Assembly (NCBI RefSeq): GCF_020966635.1
Contig: NZ_JAJKFQ010000011.1
Location: 186,001-250,000 of the forward strand
Reading direction: 5' to 3'
Length of the DNA: 64,000 nucleotides
Origin: Stieleria sp. JC731
GTDB taxonomy: Bacteria; Planctomycetota; Planctomycetia; Pirellulales; Pirellulaceae
Shown here: piece after piece, positions 37,348 through 46,305 of the stretch
How positions within the stretch are numbered: the first letter of the stretch is position 1
Layout: each line of letters opens with the position of its first letter
Position numbers and translations under genes: made by a program
The notes under the pieces: model-generated
What the model was told of the DNA's origin: nothing
Database searches by the model: none
Seen by the model: only the letters and a program-made list of their open reading frames with translations

Positions 37348-39257
37348 TGCGCTGATACCTCCTCACGCTCCCAACGGTTGACTTGAACGGTCAATTTTGT
37401 GTCCAAGCCGTACTTCAATTCAAGGCTTTCGATTTGATCGCCTTTGTGGTTGATCCATAGCTCGGCAGGATCGGAATCACGATCGGCAAAGACTTCGACG
37501 CATTCCACCATGCCGGAATCTGGATGCATCAACCAGCGAATTTCCATTTCGCCATAGATGCCGACCGTGCAGTCTCGCAGGGGACGTTTGCCACCGAGCG
37601 GCATTGTGCCGTGGAAATAGGCTTCGCCAAATTTGGTCGGCCCAACTTCGATCATCTTTCTCCAGCCATCCAACGCCGCCAAAATACCACCGACCGCGTC
37701 TCGATCGACCGCTTCGAATAGATCCGAAGGGTTCTCTGCGGTTAGCCGTGTTCCGCCCACGGTCATGGCCAAGCTTGCGTCGCTGACTTCCAATAAGATA
37801 GCGTCGCCGTCAGCATTCTTGCCTTCAATCGTCCACCGATAGCCTTGGTTGGGCTCGTCCTCGCTGGCGTTGGCCGGGAACTGTTGCCGCAGTCGATTGA
37901 TAAATCGATCTTGCTGCTGTTGGTTGAAGTAGTAGTTAGCGAAACCTTTGCGATCGATGATCAGTTTCGATGCGGCATCGGGAATGCCGCTGCCGGCGTG
38001 AGCGGTTCGCTTCTCTTTCGATGGTGTGTCTTCGGATGGGGCGGCATCTTCATTGGGATTCGATTCGTCACCTTCCGATTCATCACCCTCAGACGGTTCA
38101 GATTTTTTTGGTTCGTCTGGAACTGGTGGTGGCGGTGGAAGCGCGGACTGCATCTTCGCGAGCAGTTCATCGCGACGATGAACGCCCATCAAACGGACCG
38201 GCACACGAAAAGTTTTGCCGGCTTCGCGGAACGCTATTTCGACTCGCCAACCGTTTGGCAGCGTCCCCAGGACGTTCTGAACATCATTAGCGGTTGTCAC
38301 GACCCGGCCGTCGATCTCCAGTATTTCCGAGTTGAATCGCATGCCGCGCCGAAATGCGTCGCTGGATTCAAGAATGTTACTGACAACGACTCCGCCATCT
38401 GGATCCGTTGAAACGGTGGCCCCTAGTGTCGCGTGATCGACAATTCGACCACTGCGAAGATACCCTAGAAAATTCTTGGCTTGATTGATCGAGATCGCAT
38501 ACCCAACCCCAACATTGACTCGGCCACGCTTTTCGAATGAGCACCGACCGACAATACCCAGCAACTGCCCTTCACTGTTGTAAATTGGCCCGCCGGAATT
38601 ACCAGGATTGATCGAGGCATCGGTTTGTAGGCAGTCTGCATATTCCAGCAGCGTTCCCGACGGGTATTGGTAGCGACCAACTCCACTAAGCATTCCCCAC
38701 GTCACCGTCGGTTGTAGGTTTGTCGCCAGCAAGAAAGGGTTGCCAATCACCATGCACCAATCGCCGGCTTGTGCTTTAAGACTGTCAGCCATCTCGGCGA
38801 CGGGGAAATCGTCGCGACCGAGTAACTTGATCATTGCCAAGTCACCGACCGGATCAAGTCCGACCAGCACCGCATCGTAAACACGGCCATCGCTAAGCCC
38901 GCAACGCATGTACGATCCGGCGGGACTCGTCACGTGAAAGTTCGTCAGCGCGTAGCCTTCGGGTGAAATCAAAACGCCGCTTCCGCCGCCTCCGCCGCCA
39001 GGAACGAAGACGCAAACAGCACTTGGTTTAGCCTTTTCGATTGCCGCGATCCGCGTTTGTTCTAGCGATACCAAGTCTGGTGGAAGCGACAAAGGTTCCG
39101 CTGCCTTCGCCAATCCCGTTGTGGACGCCAGTGCGATAACAGCGATTGTCACTAACGCGAGGGATGGGACCCATGTGCCAGTTCTAAAAAAGGAGACCGT
39201 GCCTGCGAGAACGCTTGTAGGACCGATGAACGCTTTGACCAATTGATAATTCACCAT
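37344..39257 (-). CDS. HtrA/DegP-like serine protease with intact triad
   Basis: A 637-residue exported trypsin-like protease. After a long signal region (about 1-53) comes the protease domain with H108 (YALTNFHVT), D139 (PVGDLAMIK) and S221 (NPGNSGGPI), all in place. A Gly-run precedes the domain (PGGGGGGSGVL). A PDZ domain follows (about 285-355), then an acidic Ser/Pro/Glu linker (about 375-415) and a C-terminal domain of about 200 residues that I cannot name. Its ATG overlaps the upstream stop codon (TAATG) and its own stop overlaps the next start (ATGA). Probably acts in periplasmic protein quality control or a specific cleavage. Confidence 0.88.
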   Translation of the reverse strand: MVNYQLVKAFIGPTSVLAGTVSFFRTGTWVPSLALVTIAVIALASTTGLAKAAEPLSLPPDLVSLEQTRIAAIEKAKPSAVCVFVPGGGGGGSGVLISPEGYALTNFHVTSPAGSYMRCGLSDGRVYDAVLVGLDPVGDLAMIKLLGRDDFPVAEMADSLKAQAGDWCMVIGNPFLLATNLQPTVTWGMLSGVGRYQYPSGTLLEYADCLQTDASINPGNSGGPIYNSEGQLLGIVGRCSFEKRGRVNVGVGYAISINQAKNFLGYLRSGRIVDHATLGATVSTDPDGGVVVSNILESSDAFRRGMRFNSEILEIDGRVVTTANDVQNVLGTLPNGWRVEIAFREAGKTFRVPVRLMGVHRRDELLAKMQSALPPPPPVPDEPKKSEPSEGDESEGDESNPNEDAAPSEDTPSKEKRTAHAGSGIPDAASKLIIDRKGFANYYFNQQQQDRFINRLRQQFPANASEDEPNQGYRWTIEGKNADGDAILLEVSDASLAMTVGGTRLTAENPSDLFEAVDRDAVGGILAALDGWRKMIEVGPTKFGEAYFHGTMPLGGKRPLRDCTVGIYGEMEIRWLMHPDSGMVECVEVFADRDSDPAELWINHKGDQIESLELKYGLDTKLTVQVNRWEREEVSAQ

Positions 39258-40477
39258 TACTTCAGCAGTCTCGGTTTAAAGAATCGAACAAGGTCACCGA
39301 TATCGCCATCGTTCGTAGGCTGGACCGATAGTTTGATGCGACGAGCGCCCGCGACCGAAATTTGAAACCCGGCTAACTCGCTGTCTTGGACGTCTTGTTC
39401 CCAGCGGACCTCATCATCGACAACGATTTGAATTTTGATTTTACCTTTGCCTTCTGATTCGGACGCGCGGGAGACGCTGCCGGTGAAGTTTTCAAAACCC
39501 GATTCGATGCGGTATTCGATTTCGCCACCCGCGGCAGCGAGGATGTCGTCCTTATCCGACGATGGCGCGAACCATGCGTCAAACAATGATTCAGAGATTC
39601 CGGTCTTTAGGTATGGTTGCATGCGTTTGGATGCAGGTGGCTGACTGGCAAGCATCTGACGCGCACTGGCGAATTGGATTCGTTTGATCTGATTGACTGG
39701 GACGTCATGCTGGACACCCGCTTGAAGAGTCAACTGAACATCTTGGCCGTCATTGGCGAGTCGGATTCGGCTGGCCACCATACTGGATCCAAATACCGTT
39801 TCGACGCGCGTGCCGGAACTAGAGTTTTCGAGGATGTTGCGAAACAGGACGCCTTCGAGACGTTCAACCGGGGCTTCGATTTCGTCGCCATCAAGTTCGA
39901 AGTTGACGGTCTGTGCGCTGATCGACAAGATCACTCCTTCGACGGGATCAAGTTGATCGTTGGCGCGGCGAATGACCAGAAGGTCGGATCGCAATTCCTT
40001 TTCAAACAGTCCCAGCCACTGTGCGTCCGTCGCTGCGGCCGATGGCCGAAAGCGGATCGACCGAACGGCTTCCAAGGGGAACCCGATAGGCATTCGCTTG
40101 ACCGGTGTCGCCGTCACATCGGACTCGTCTGAAATCACCGACGTTATTCGCAGATTTGATCCGTCGACCAGCGTTAGATTGATTGCCGGTGGGATCGCAT
40201 CGCTTTGATTTGCCAAAGGACGCAGGCTGATGACCTGTGACAATTCATGGGGCTGAACCGGATCACCAATTGAAATCGACTCACCATTAATCGAGGTCCA
40301 CTGACCTTGAACCTTTTCTCCAGAGCTGAGTTCGACTTCAACATCTGCAGCAAGTGCCGCATTAAACGTCAAAGCAACGGTGATGTTGACCACCGCTAGA
40401 AGTACCGTTGTCAGCGGGAACAATCTCTCTTGAGATAACTTCTCGAAGAACAACGGCCGGCAACGGTTTCGGCGCAT
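39257..40477 (-). CDS. Exported protein with C-terminal NPCBM-like carbohydrate-binding domain
   Basis: First gene of the protease/pseudoprotease operon. A signal segment (LTTVLLAVVNITVALTFNAA) is followed by beta-rich repeats beginning VEVELSSGEKVQGQWTSI, which resemble sequences in other planctomycete exported proteins. The last 110 residues look like the NPCBM module (IEYRIESGFENFTGSV, VDDEVRWEQDVQDSE, GARRIKLSV). NPCBM modules are thought to bind carbohydrate. Starts are possible at 40537 (TTG), 40528 (ATG) and 40477 (ATG); the last gives the shortest N-region. The stop overlaps the next ATG. It could position the protease set on a polysaccharide, but this is inference. Confidence 0.75.
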   Translation of the reverse strand: MRRNRCRPLFFEKLSQERLFPLTTVLLAVVNITVALTFNAALAADVEVELSSGEKVQGQWTSINGESISIGDPVQPHELSQVISLRPLANQSDAIPPAINLTLVDGSNLRITSVISDESDVTATPVKRMPIGFPLEAVRSIRFRPSAAATDAQWLGLFEKELRSDLLVIRRANDQLDPVEGVILSISAQTVNFELDGDEIEAPVERLEGVLFRNILENSSSGTRVETVFGSSMVASRIRLANDGQDVQLTLQAGVQHDVPVNQIKRIQFASARQMLASQPPASKRMQPYLKTGISESLFDAWFAPSSDKDDILAAAGGEIEYRIESGFENFTGSVSRASESEGKGKIKIQIVVDDEVRWEQDVQDSELAGFQISVAGARRIKLSVQPTNDGDIGDLVRFFKPRLLK

Positions 40478-40537
40478 GGCGTAAAGGATCTTGGGTGCGA
40501 AGCGAAATGGTTTGCCGCAGTTTACCATAGCTGACAA

Positions 40538-41093
40538 GTTACTATAGCTGGCAAAGAAATCCGGCTTGTCGAAGACGCCTCAGTTCGGCGAGACATTGTT
40601 CGGCGAATTGCTGTTCAGCAAATTACTGACCGCCCGCAAAATTACTGACCACCCGCATCGCGAAAAACGCATCCTAAAGCTCTCCGCGAAGTGCGAGAGA
40701 TGGCACCCAGAAGGGGTGGCTTAGGCAGTTTGCGGCTTGCCCGGGATCGCTCGTCGACTTCTTCAGGTCACCCAGGATTTCTTCAGGTTGACGAGCGAAA
40801 CGTCGCGGACCTGTTGGAATTGCTAGTATTCCACGTGAAAGAAAGCGTGGATCGGCGAATGCAATAAAGCGGACGGGGGTTGTCTGGCGGCTGGCATCAC
40901 CCAGGAGAAAGCTTTGTTTTCTCGATTCTCGCCGTCTTATCGCGTCATGCTAGAAAGGAGTTGAAAGGATTTCGCTAGTCGTCCAAAGCAGAAGAAAGGG
41001 CGACATCATGGCGTGGAAAACCTGATTTCGCTGCCGGAACCCGCGATGAGGGACATGCGATCCGGCTGGCGAAACCAAATTGATTGACCAAGC
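40538..41093. other. Gene-free stretch with possible structured element
   Basis: About 550 bp upstream of the protease operon, between two minus-strand genes. No coding frame is convincing. A hairpin with arms CGCTCGTCGAC / GTTGACGAGCG spans 40748-40797, and its loop holds a direct repeat of TTCTTCAGGT. The region should contain the operon promoter; a small RNA is possible but unproven. Confidence 0.4.
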
Positions 41094-41288
41094 TTACTCA
41101 GCAGCTTCTTCAGCTTCTGGAGTTTCAACAGCTGGGGTTTCTGCCGCTGCAGTGGTGTTTGCAGTGGTGTTGTCGCTAGCGACTTCTTCGGTCTCTGGCG
41201 CTGGTGGCTTTGGAGGTTGGCAGCCGGTTGAAACGAGTGCCAAAGCGACGGTCGAGATACCGAGCAGGTTGCAAAGAACTTTCTTCAT
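41094..41288 (-). CDS. Small predicted lipoprotein, 64 residues
   Basis: The start MKKVLCNLLGISTVALAL leads to a lipobox VSTGC (Cys about residue 23), followed by a Pro-rich bit (QPPKPPAPETEE) and an Ala/Thr/Glu tail. AAGG lies just upstream of the ATG. The frame extends to 41336, but the ATG at 41288 gives a standard lipoprotein signal. No known domain is present. It is probably anchored to a membrane surface with a disordered acidic tail. Confidence 0.72.
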   Translation of the reverse strand: MKKVLCNLLGISTVALALVSTGCQPPKPPAPETEEVASDNTTANTTAAAETPAVETPEAEEAAE

Positions 41289-41562
41289 TTGCCTTGTTTT
41301 GTAGGTTGGTGGGAAAAACAGAAACCTGATTTGCACTTTCGATTGTTGGCACGAACGGGCAATTGCACCATACCCGGCAGCCAGAAATCTCTGTTCAGAG
41401 GCCTTAATGGGGATCTAAACACCCTCATTGCGAAAAAACCGGTATGACCGGTCCTCGCCAGGCCGGAATTCCCCGTGGATGTGTGAAAACCATCAGCGCG
41501 AAGGTTGAACAGTGCCGATAGGCACGTTGGCCATCCCTCCATCTCACAAATCCGCACCTACC

Positions 41563-42156
41563 ATGAAGATTACCTCAATTGATTGCTTTCGACGCATCGC
41601 CATCGTCGCAGCCGCCACTGTCTGTGTGACAAGCGTCGCCTCGGCTCAATATCCAAAGCCGGGAACATACGAATCCAATGAGGCGGCACCACGACTGTTT
41701 AATTCGTCGCTGTACGAAGGCAGCGAAAATGTTTTCGAAGACGAGTTTCCTGTCTTCGCTGACGATGCACAGTCAGCAACAGAGATTGCCGAAGCGAACG
41801 CGTTGATGAATAGCGATCAGCCCGAGACGAAGTCGGTGGCGGCCGCTTCGATCGCGCGAAACTCAATCAAACAGGCCCCGGAAAAGGTTCTGCAGAAGCC
41901 ACAAAGTGCGCCAATGGGTGTGCTCGTTGACGATGTGTCGAGTTCATCGGACCGTTCGTTCGATAAGCCAACGGTTTCAGAACTACGTCAGGCACGAGCA
42001 CAACTACGCGAGAAACAGCGTCTGCAGCGGATGGAACGCAACTTGTGGTACGGTTACGAGCCGCTGCGTCCCAACTGGAATGCTGTTCCAATGACGCACA
42101 GCCGATACAACTATCGATCGACCATTGTCGTTCCCGTCTACTACGGTGTTCGCTAG
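41563..42156 (+). CDS. Exported protein of unknown function
   Basis: A 198-residue protein with a clear signal peptide (FRRIAIVAAATVCVTSVASA) and predicted cleavage before QYPKPG. The mature part is mostly low-complexity, with a Ser/Ala/Glu-rich N-terminal half and an Arg/Gln/Leu-rich helix (LRQARAQLREKQRLQRMER), then a Tyr/Arg-rich end (NLWYGYEPLRPNWN). I do not recognise a family. The ATG at 41563 was chosen because it begins the signal peptide. It is divergent from the small lipoprotein gene, with a terminator downstream. Confidence 0.7.
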   Translation: MKITSIDCFRRIAIVAAATVCVTSVASAQYPKPGTYESNEAAPRLFNSSLYEGSENVFEDEFPVFADDAQSATEIAEANALMNSDQPETKSVAAASIARNSIKQAPEKVLQKPQSAPMGVLVDDVSSSSDRSFDKPTVSELRQARAQLREKQRLQRMERNLWYGYEPLRPNWNAVPMTHSRYNYRSTIVVPVYYGVR

Positions 42157-42297
42157 TCGCCGCGACAGGTGACTGAATCGATCTGTCAGGAATTTCGATC
42201 TGACAGTTGATACAGGAACACAAGAACGGAACGCTCATCCTGCGATTCAGCTGGCCCGGAAATCACAGTGGATGAGCGATCGATAGGGAAAACGCAC

Positions 42298-42330
42298 AAA
42301 GCAACGTCCGTGAACCGGGCGTTGCTTTTC
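42298..42330 (+). terminator. Rho-independent terminator after the exported protein gene
   Basis: The stem AAAGCAACGTCCG / CGGGCGTTGCTTT is followed by TTCTTTTTT on the plus strand. The remaining 320 bp up to 42653 show no gene and probably hold the promoter for the next two genes. Confidence 0.8.
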
Positions 42331-42653
42331 TTTTTTGGGGGTACCCTTGAACCGGTCACCGTTTGATATCGAAGCTTCGACAAGCGGCATAAGTGATCTC
42401 TTGTCGTTGACTTGATCGATTGTGACGAATGTTGTGATTCCGGAATCCCTATCTTTCGTAGCGAACAGACCTGGGGAGGTTGAGCCTCGTGCAGTGATGC
42501 ACACAACGGTTCTTATCGCGGGCGGGTCGCTCTGCCGATAGCGTTTGTATCGGGATCAACGCGGTTCGCGAAATGCATTGGCACGACGCAACCTTAGTAC
42601 TGATCCTGTGGCGAACTTTACCGATTGTCGTCTTGCCTCTGGCGATACTTTTC

Positions 42654-42899
42654 ATGGACAAAGAAATCAACGTTCTGGCTCTAGTCAAAGGGGAAGAAAA
42701 ATTCATCTTCCTATTTGATGACGCTAATCGCGATCAAACCCTTCGACAGTTGGCTCGCTATGCGGCCAACCCAGAATTGGATTTTTCTTGGTACGACGCC
42801 GCAATGCTAAGCCGCAAAATTCGTGATGCGGTCCCAACCGATGATGATCTGATGATCGACAACGAGTTGGATAATCTATCGCTCGAAGATTTCAAATAA
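42654..42899 (+). CDS. Small acidic conserved-type protein, function unknown
   Basis: An 81-residue protein from MDKEINVLALVKGEEKFIFL to a C-terminus rich in Asp and Glu (DNELDNLSLEDFK). It has no signal peptide or membrane helix with this start. The longer frame from 42573 adds a hydrophobic stretch that looks like chance coding. It precedes the Xer recombinase gene by 51 bp and may share its transcript. I do not recognise the family. Confidence 0.65.
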   Translation: MDKEINVLALVKGEEKFIFLFDDANRDQTLRQLARYAANPELDFSWYDAAMLSRKIRDAVPTDDDLMIDNELDNLSLEDFK

Positions 42900-42950
42900 T
42901 CGAGGCGCGCAAGCTCTTTTCCGACGACAGGTTCGCATAGAAAGGATTCG

Positions 42951-43853
42951 ATGAACTCGGCCATTGCACAGTTCTTGCGTTATTTGGTCAACGAACGCAA
43001 CGCGAGTGAGTTGACGATCAAATCCTATCGCGAAGATCTCTTTTCGTTCGTCGAATGGCTTGAAGCGACACACGGTCGTGTTCCCCACCCTGCTCAATTA
43101 ACCCCGCAGGATTTGCGAGCCTTTCAGTCGGCACTACAACAAGCCGAATACGCTCGCACAAGCATCGCTCGAAAGTTGGCCGCATTAAGAAGCTTCTATA
43201 AGTTTGCGATGCGAGAGGGTATCGCGAACAGTAATCCGGCAAAACCACTTCGCAATCCACGTCGACAACGGAAGTTGCCTCACGTGCTGACTGACGATGA
43301 GATCGGTCGTCTGCTGCTGGCGCCGCCTGCTGATAAGGCCGACGGGCTACGCGATCGAGCGATCTTGGAAACGATGTATTCCGCAGGGCTTCGGGTAAGC
43401 GAGCTTGTCGGGCTGCAAGACGGCGATCTGGATATGGCCGAAGGGATCGTGCGTGTACGTGGTAAAGGGCGCAAAGAGCGAATTTGCCCTCTAGGGTCGT
43501 TCGCGATCAAAGCGATTCAGGCGTATTCAGGCAAACGCGAACGCAGTCCAGAAGCGAACGCCTTGGGACGCAAAGCACCGGTCTTTGTCAATCGGTTCGG
43601 CAACGGACTGACAACACGAAGCATCGGTCGGATGTTGGAAAAGCACCTTGCGATCGCCGGGCTGGATTCAAGAACGAGCCCTCACACGCTCCGTCATTCC
43701 TTTGCGACACATCTGCTGGACCGAGGGGCTGACATTCGCAGCGTTCAAGAGTTGCTCGGTCACAAAAGCTTGGCAACAACGCAAATCTACACGCACGTTA
43801 GCGCTGCGAGCCTGCTGCAGGTCTATGAAAAGGCTCACCCGAGGGCAGTCTAA
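42951..43853 (+). CDS. Tyrosine recombinase XerC/XerD
   Basis: Site-specific recombinase that resolves chromosome dimers at dif during cell division. It has 300 residues with an N-terminal SAM-like DNA-binding domain (about 1-90) and the catalytic domain. All active residues are present: R148 (GLRVSELVGL), K172 (VRGKGRKER), H245 and R248 (HTLRHSFATHLL), H271 (LLGHKSLATT) and nucleophile Y280 (QIYTHVS). The chromosomal setting and full-length family match argue against a phage or integron integrase. XerC and XerD cannot be told apart here with confidence. Confidence 0.92.
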   Translation: MNSAIAQFLRYLVNERNASELTIKSYREDLFSFVEWLEATHGRVPHPAQLTPQDLRAFQSALQQAEYARTSIARKLAALRSFYKFAMREGIANSNPAKPLRNPRRQRKLPHVLTDDEIGRLLLAPPADKADGLRDRAILETMYSAGLRVSELVGLQDGDLDMAEGIVRVRGKGRKERICPLGSFAIKAIQAYSGKRERSPEANALGRKAPVFVNRFGNGLTTRSIGRMLEKHLAIAGLDSRTSPHTLRHSFATHLLDRGADIRSVQELLGHKSLATTQIYTHVSAASLLQVYEKAHPRAV

Positions 43854-43913
43854 AAAGAGGGCGGAATAAAAACACGCCTGTGATCACGCGAAGATGCCCT
43901 AGCCTTCGCCTAT

Positions 43914-44021
43914 TGCTTCGTTCCATATGAGAATACGGGTTCGGGTCATCAGCCAAAGGACGTTAGCCCGGTTATCGCACTGAAACCGTGGCTAACGCCA
44001 TACGGCTAATCCTAAAATCGA
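43914..44021 (+). repeat. Family B palindromic repeat, single copy
   Basis: A unit with GGGTTCGGGTCATCAGCC ... GTTAGCCCGGTTAT and GAAACCGTGGCTAACGCCAT followed by ACGGCTAATC. The arms are imperfect reverse complements. Three more copies lie at 60392-60672, and flanking words (GCTTCGTTCCATA at the left, CCTAAAATCGAG at the right) are shared. It lies between the convergent Xer and xseA genes. Confidence 0.88.
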
Positions 44022-44035
44022 GTTGGAACGAAACA

Positions 44036-45292
44036 CTAAACCCCTGTTTCCATTTCGTCGTTCGGCGGAATGATTTCCGAAATCGTCGATCGTAGCTCTC
44101 CATTGCTCAAGACGGTTCGGATCGTGTCACCGATAGCCAGTTTGGACGCGTCCTGCACCGCTTGGCTTTCGTCATCCAATGTCACGCTATAACCCCGTGC
44201 CAGTGTTGACAAAGGCGACAAAGCGGAAAGGGTTGCGGCTAACTGGCCAACAGCAGCTTTTGACTTGTCGACTTTTCTGCCGATGGCATTTTTGGCACGC
44301 TGATCAAGTTCGTCTAGCATCCGAGATCGCAAGTGAACCATTTCCATCGGCTTGGCCAAAGCCGGGTGGCGTTGCAAGTTGGTGAGCATTAACCGTTTGT
44401 GTTGCAACTGCTGTGCGATCGCGCGATGCATTCTCGTTTCGAGCTCTTGGACTCGACCGACCGTCGCGGATCGGTCTGGGAAGACACGAGTGGCCGCATC
44501 GGTTGGGGTCAACGCACGCATGTCCGCGGCCAAGTCTGCCAGGGTGACGTCGACTTCGTGACCGACAGCAGAGACCGTTGGGATCGGACATTCGGCGATC
44601 GCACGTACAACACGCTCTTCGTTAAACGTCCAAAGGTCTTCTAAGCTGCCGCCACCGCGGGTGACGACGACAACTTCCAGTTTCGGCCTGATCATTGCCG
44701 CGGCTTTCAAGCCGCGCTGGATCGTTTCCGCTGCACCGGGGCCTTGAACCTGCGCCGGGATCACAAAAATCTCGGCATCCAACATCCGACGTCGTGCCGA
44801 GACGAGGAAATCGTGGACGGCGGCGCCACTGGGGCTGGTGATCAACCCGATCCGTCGCGGGTGAGCCGGAAGTGGCTGTTTGCGTTCGAGCGAGAAAAGT
44901 CCTTCGTTGTTAAGCTTGACTTTAAGTTTCTCGAAAGCCGCTTGTAACGCACCGACACCTTGTGCCTCGACCTTGCGGACAACGATTTGGTAGGTACCAC
45001 GAACGGTGTAGACCTCCAGCCCGCCGAAGCATAAAAGCGATTGGCCGTTTTCGATTTGAAAACGAAGCGTCGACGCCATGCTTCGCCACATGACCGCGCG
45101 AATTTGCGAGTCATCATCTTTCAGCGTGAAATAGATGTGACCGCTACGAGGTTTGGACACATCGGAAACTTCACCGGCGACCCACATCGGCGGGAAGGTT
45201 CCTTCGACCACCGCTTTCAAGTGGTGGTTCAGTTCGCTGACCGAGATCGCTTGGTTCGGTCCACTATCTTCAAATTCGGTGCGGTCGCTCAA
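44036..45292 (-). CDS. xseA: Exodeoxyribonuclease VII large subunit
   Basis: Degrades single-stranded DNA together with XseB. The protein has 418 residues with an N-terminal OB-fold (about 12-110, AISVSELNHHLKAVVEGTFP, WVAGEVSDVSKPRSGHIYFT) and the catalytic domain with RIGLITSPSGAAVHDFL, VVTRGGGSLEDLWTFNEE and ERVVRAIAECPIPTVSAVGH. The C-terminal coiled-coil region follows. No xseB gene lies next to it in this window, unlike in many bacteria. It starts 11 bp after dapF, so the two are probably co-transcribed. Confidence 0.95.
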   Translation of the reverse strand: MSDRTEFEDSGPNQAISVSELNHHLKAVVEGTFPPMWVAGEVSDVSKPRSGHIYFTLKDDDSQIRAVMWRSMASTLRFQIENGQSLLCFGGLEVYTVRGTYQIVVRKVEAQGVGALQAAFEKLKVKLNNEGLFSLERKQPLPAHPRRIGLITSPSGAAVHDFLVSARRRMLDAEIFVIPAQVQGPGAAETIQRGLKAAAMIRPKLEVVVVTRGGGSLEDLWTFNEERVVRAIAECPIPTVSAVGHEVDVTLADLAADMRALTPTDAATRVFPDRSATVGRVQELETRMHRAIAQQLQHKRLMLTNLQRHPALAKPMEMVHLRSRMLDELDQRAKNAIGRKVDKSKAAVGQLAATLSALSPLSTLARGYSVTLDDESQAVQDASKLAIGDTIRTVLSNGELRSTISEIIPPNDEMETGV

Positions 45293-45303
45293 AACTGTTT
45301 AGC

Positions 45304-46152
45304 TCAGCCGTTCCATTGACCGGAGAAGATTTCTGTCGCGGGCCCGGTCTTGATGACATGGCCAGACGTTTCGTCCCAACGCAATGTCAGGTCGCCACCG
45401 AGCAGGTGATTCAAAATCTGTCGTTCGGTTCGACCGGAAAGGACACCTGCAACACAGACGGCGGACGCCCCGGTACCGCAGGCCCAGGTTTCGCCGGATC
45501 CACGTTCCCAGGTTCGCTGTCGGACTTCGGTTGGCGAAATCACTTCGACGAATTCCACGTTGATCCGATTCGGAAAACGCGGATCGGTCTCGATTTTTGG
45601 TCCCAAGCCCAGCACCAACTCGTCAGTCGCCTCGGGAACAAAGATTACGCAGTGGGGATTTCCCATCGAGACACAGGTCACCTTAAATGTCTGACCGGCA
45701 AACTCGACTGGGACATCGATGACATGACCTTGTTCATCGCCGGAGATCGTTGTGGGAACTTTTGGCCCGACCAATTCGGGTGGTCCCATGTCGACGGTGA
45801 CCTGCGATACCAGGCCATCATCGTCGGTTTCGCAGTCAAGTTTCAGAATGCCCGCACCGGTTTCGATGTTCAGCGATTTCGAGGAGTTGATTCCGTGGTC
45901 ATAAATGAATTTGGCGACGCAGCGGATTGCATTGCCGCACATTTCGCTTTCACTACCGTCGGCATTGAACATCTGCATGCGAGCATCAGCGACCTCGCTT
46001 GGACGGATCAGCACCAGTCCGTCTCCGCCAACTCCGAAGTGGCGGTGAGAGATCTTTTGGGCAAGTTCGGGGAGGTTTTCCGGTACTGCCTGGGAAAAGC
46101 AGTCAATGTAAACGTAGTCGTTTCCGGCGCCATGCATCTTTGTAATGTTCAT
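45304..46152 (-). CDS. dapF: Diaminopimelate epimerase
   Basis: Converts LL- to meso-diaminopimelate for peptidoglycan and lysine. The two catalytic cysteines are present: C72 (SEMCGNAIRC) and C225 (TWACGTGAS), with the family start MNITKMHGAGNDYVYID. With the ATG at 46152 the length is 282 residues; an upstream frame start at 46170 only adds MHSMLR. Its presence fits a planctomycete that makes peptidoglycan. It is followed 11 bp later by xseA. Confidence 0.96.
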   Translation of the reverse strand: MNITKMHGAGNDYVYIDCFSQAVPENLPELAQKISHRHFGVGGDGLVLIRPSEVADARMQMFNADGSESEMCGNAIRCVAKFIYDHGINSSKSLNIETGAGILKLDCETDDDGLVSQVTVDMGPPELVGPKVPTTISGDEQGHVIDVPVEFAGQTFKVTCVSMGNPHCVIFVPEATDELVLGLGPKIETDPRFPNRINVEFVEVISPTEVRQRTWERGSGETWACGTGASAVCVAGVLSGRTERQILNHLLGGDLTLRWDETSGHVIKTGPATEIFSGQWNG

Positions 46153-46305
46153 GCGCAACATGCTATGCAAAGGAACGTGGGCTTAAAAGATGCCGACGAG
46201 AAGCTGCCTGCAGATCAGGCCGCGAGATGATTGACACGCCGAGTGGTGCATTGGTTCGCTGCTGGAGCATTGATCGGCCGGTCAATGAACGCCACCTGCG
46301 ACTAT

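Noticed and set aside
42951-43853. Possible mobile-element integrase
   Set aside because: Length, motif set and housekeeping neighbours match chromosomal XerC/XerD. No attachment-site duplication, tRNA target or cargo genes lie nearby.
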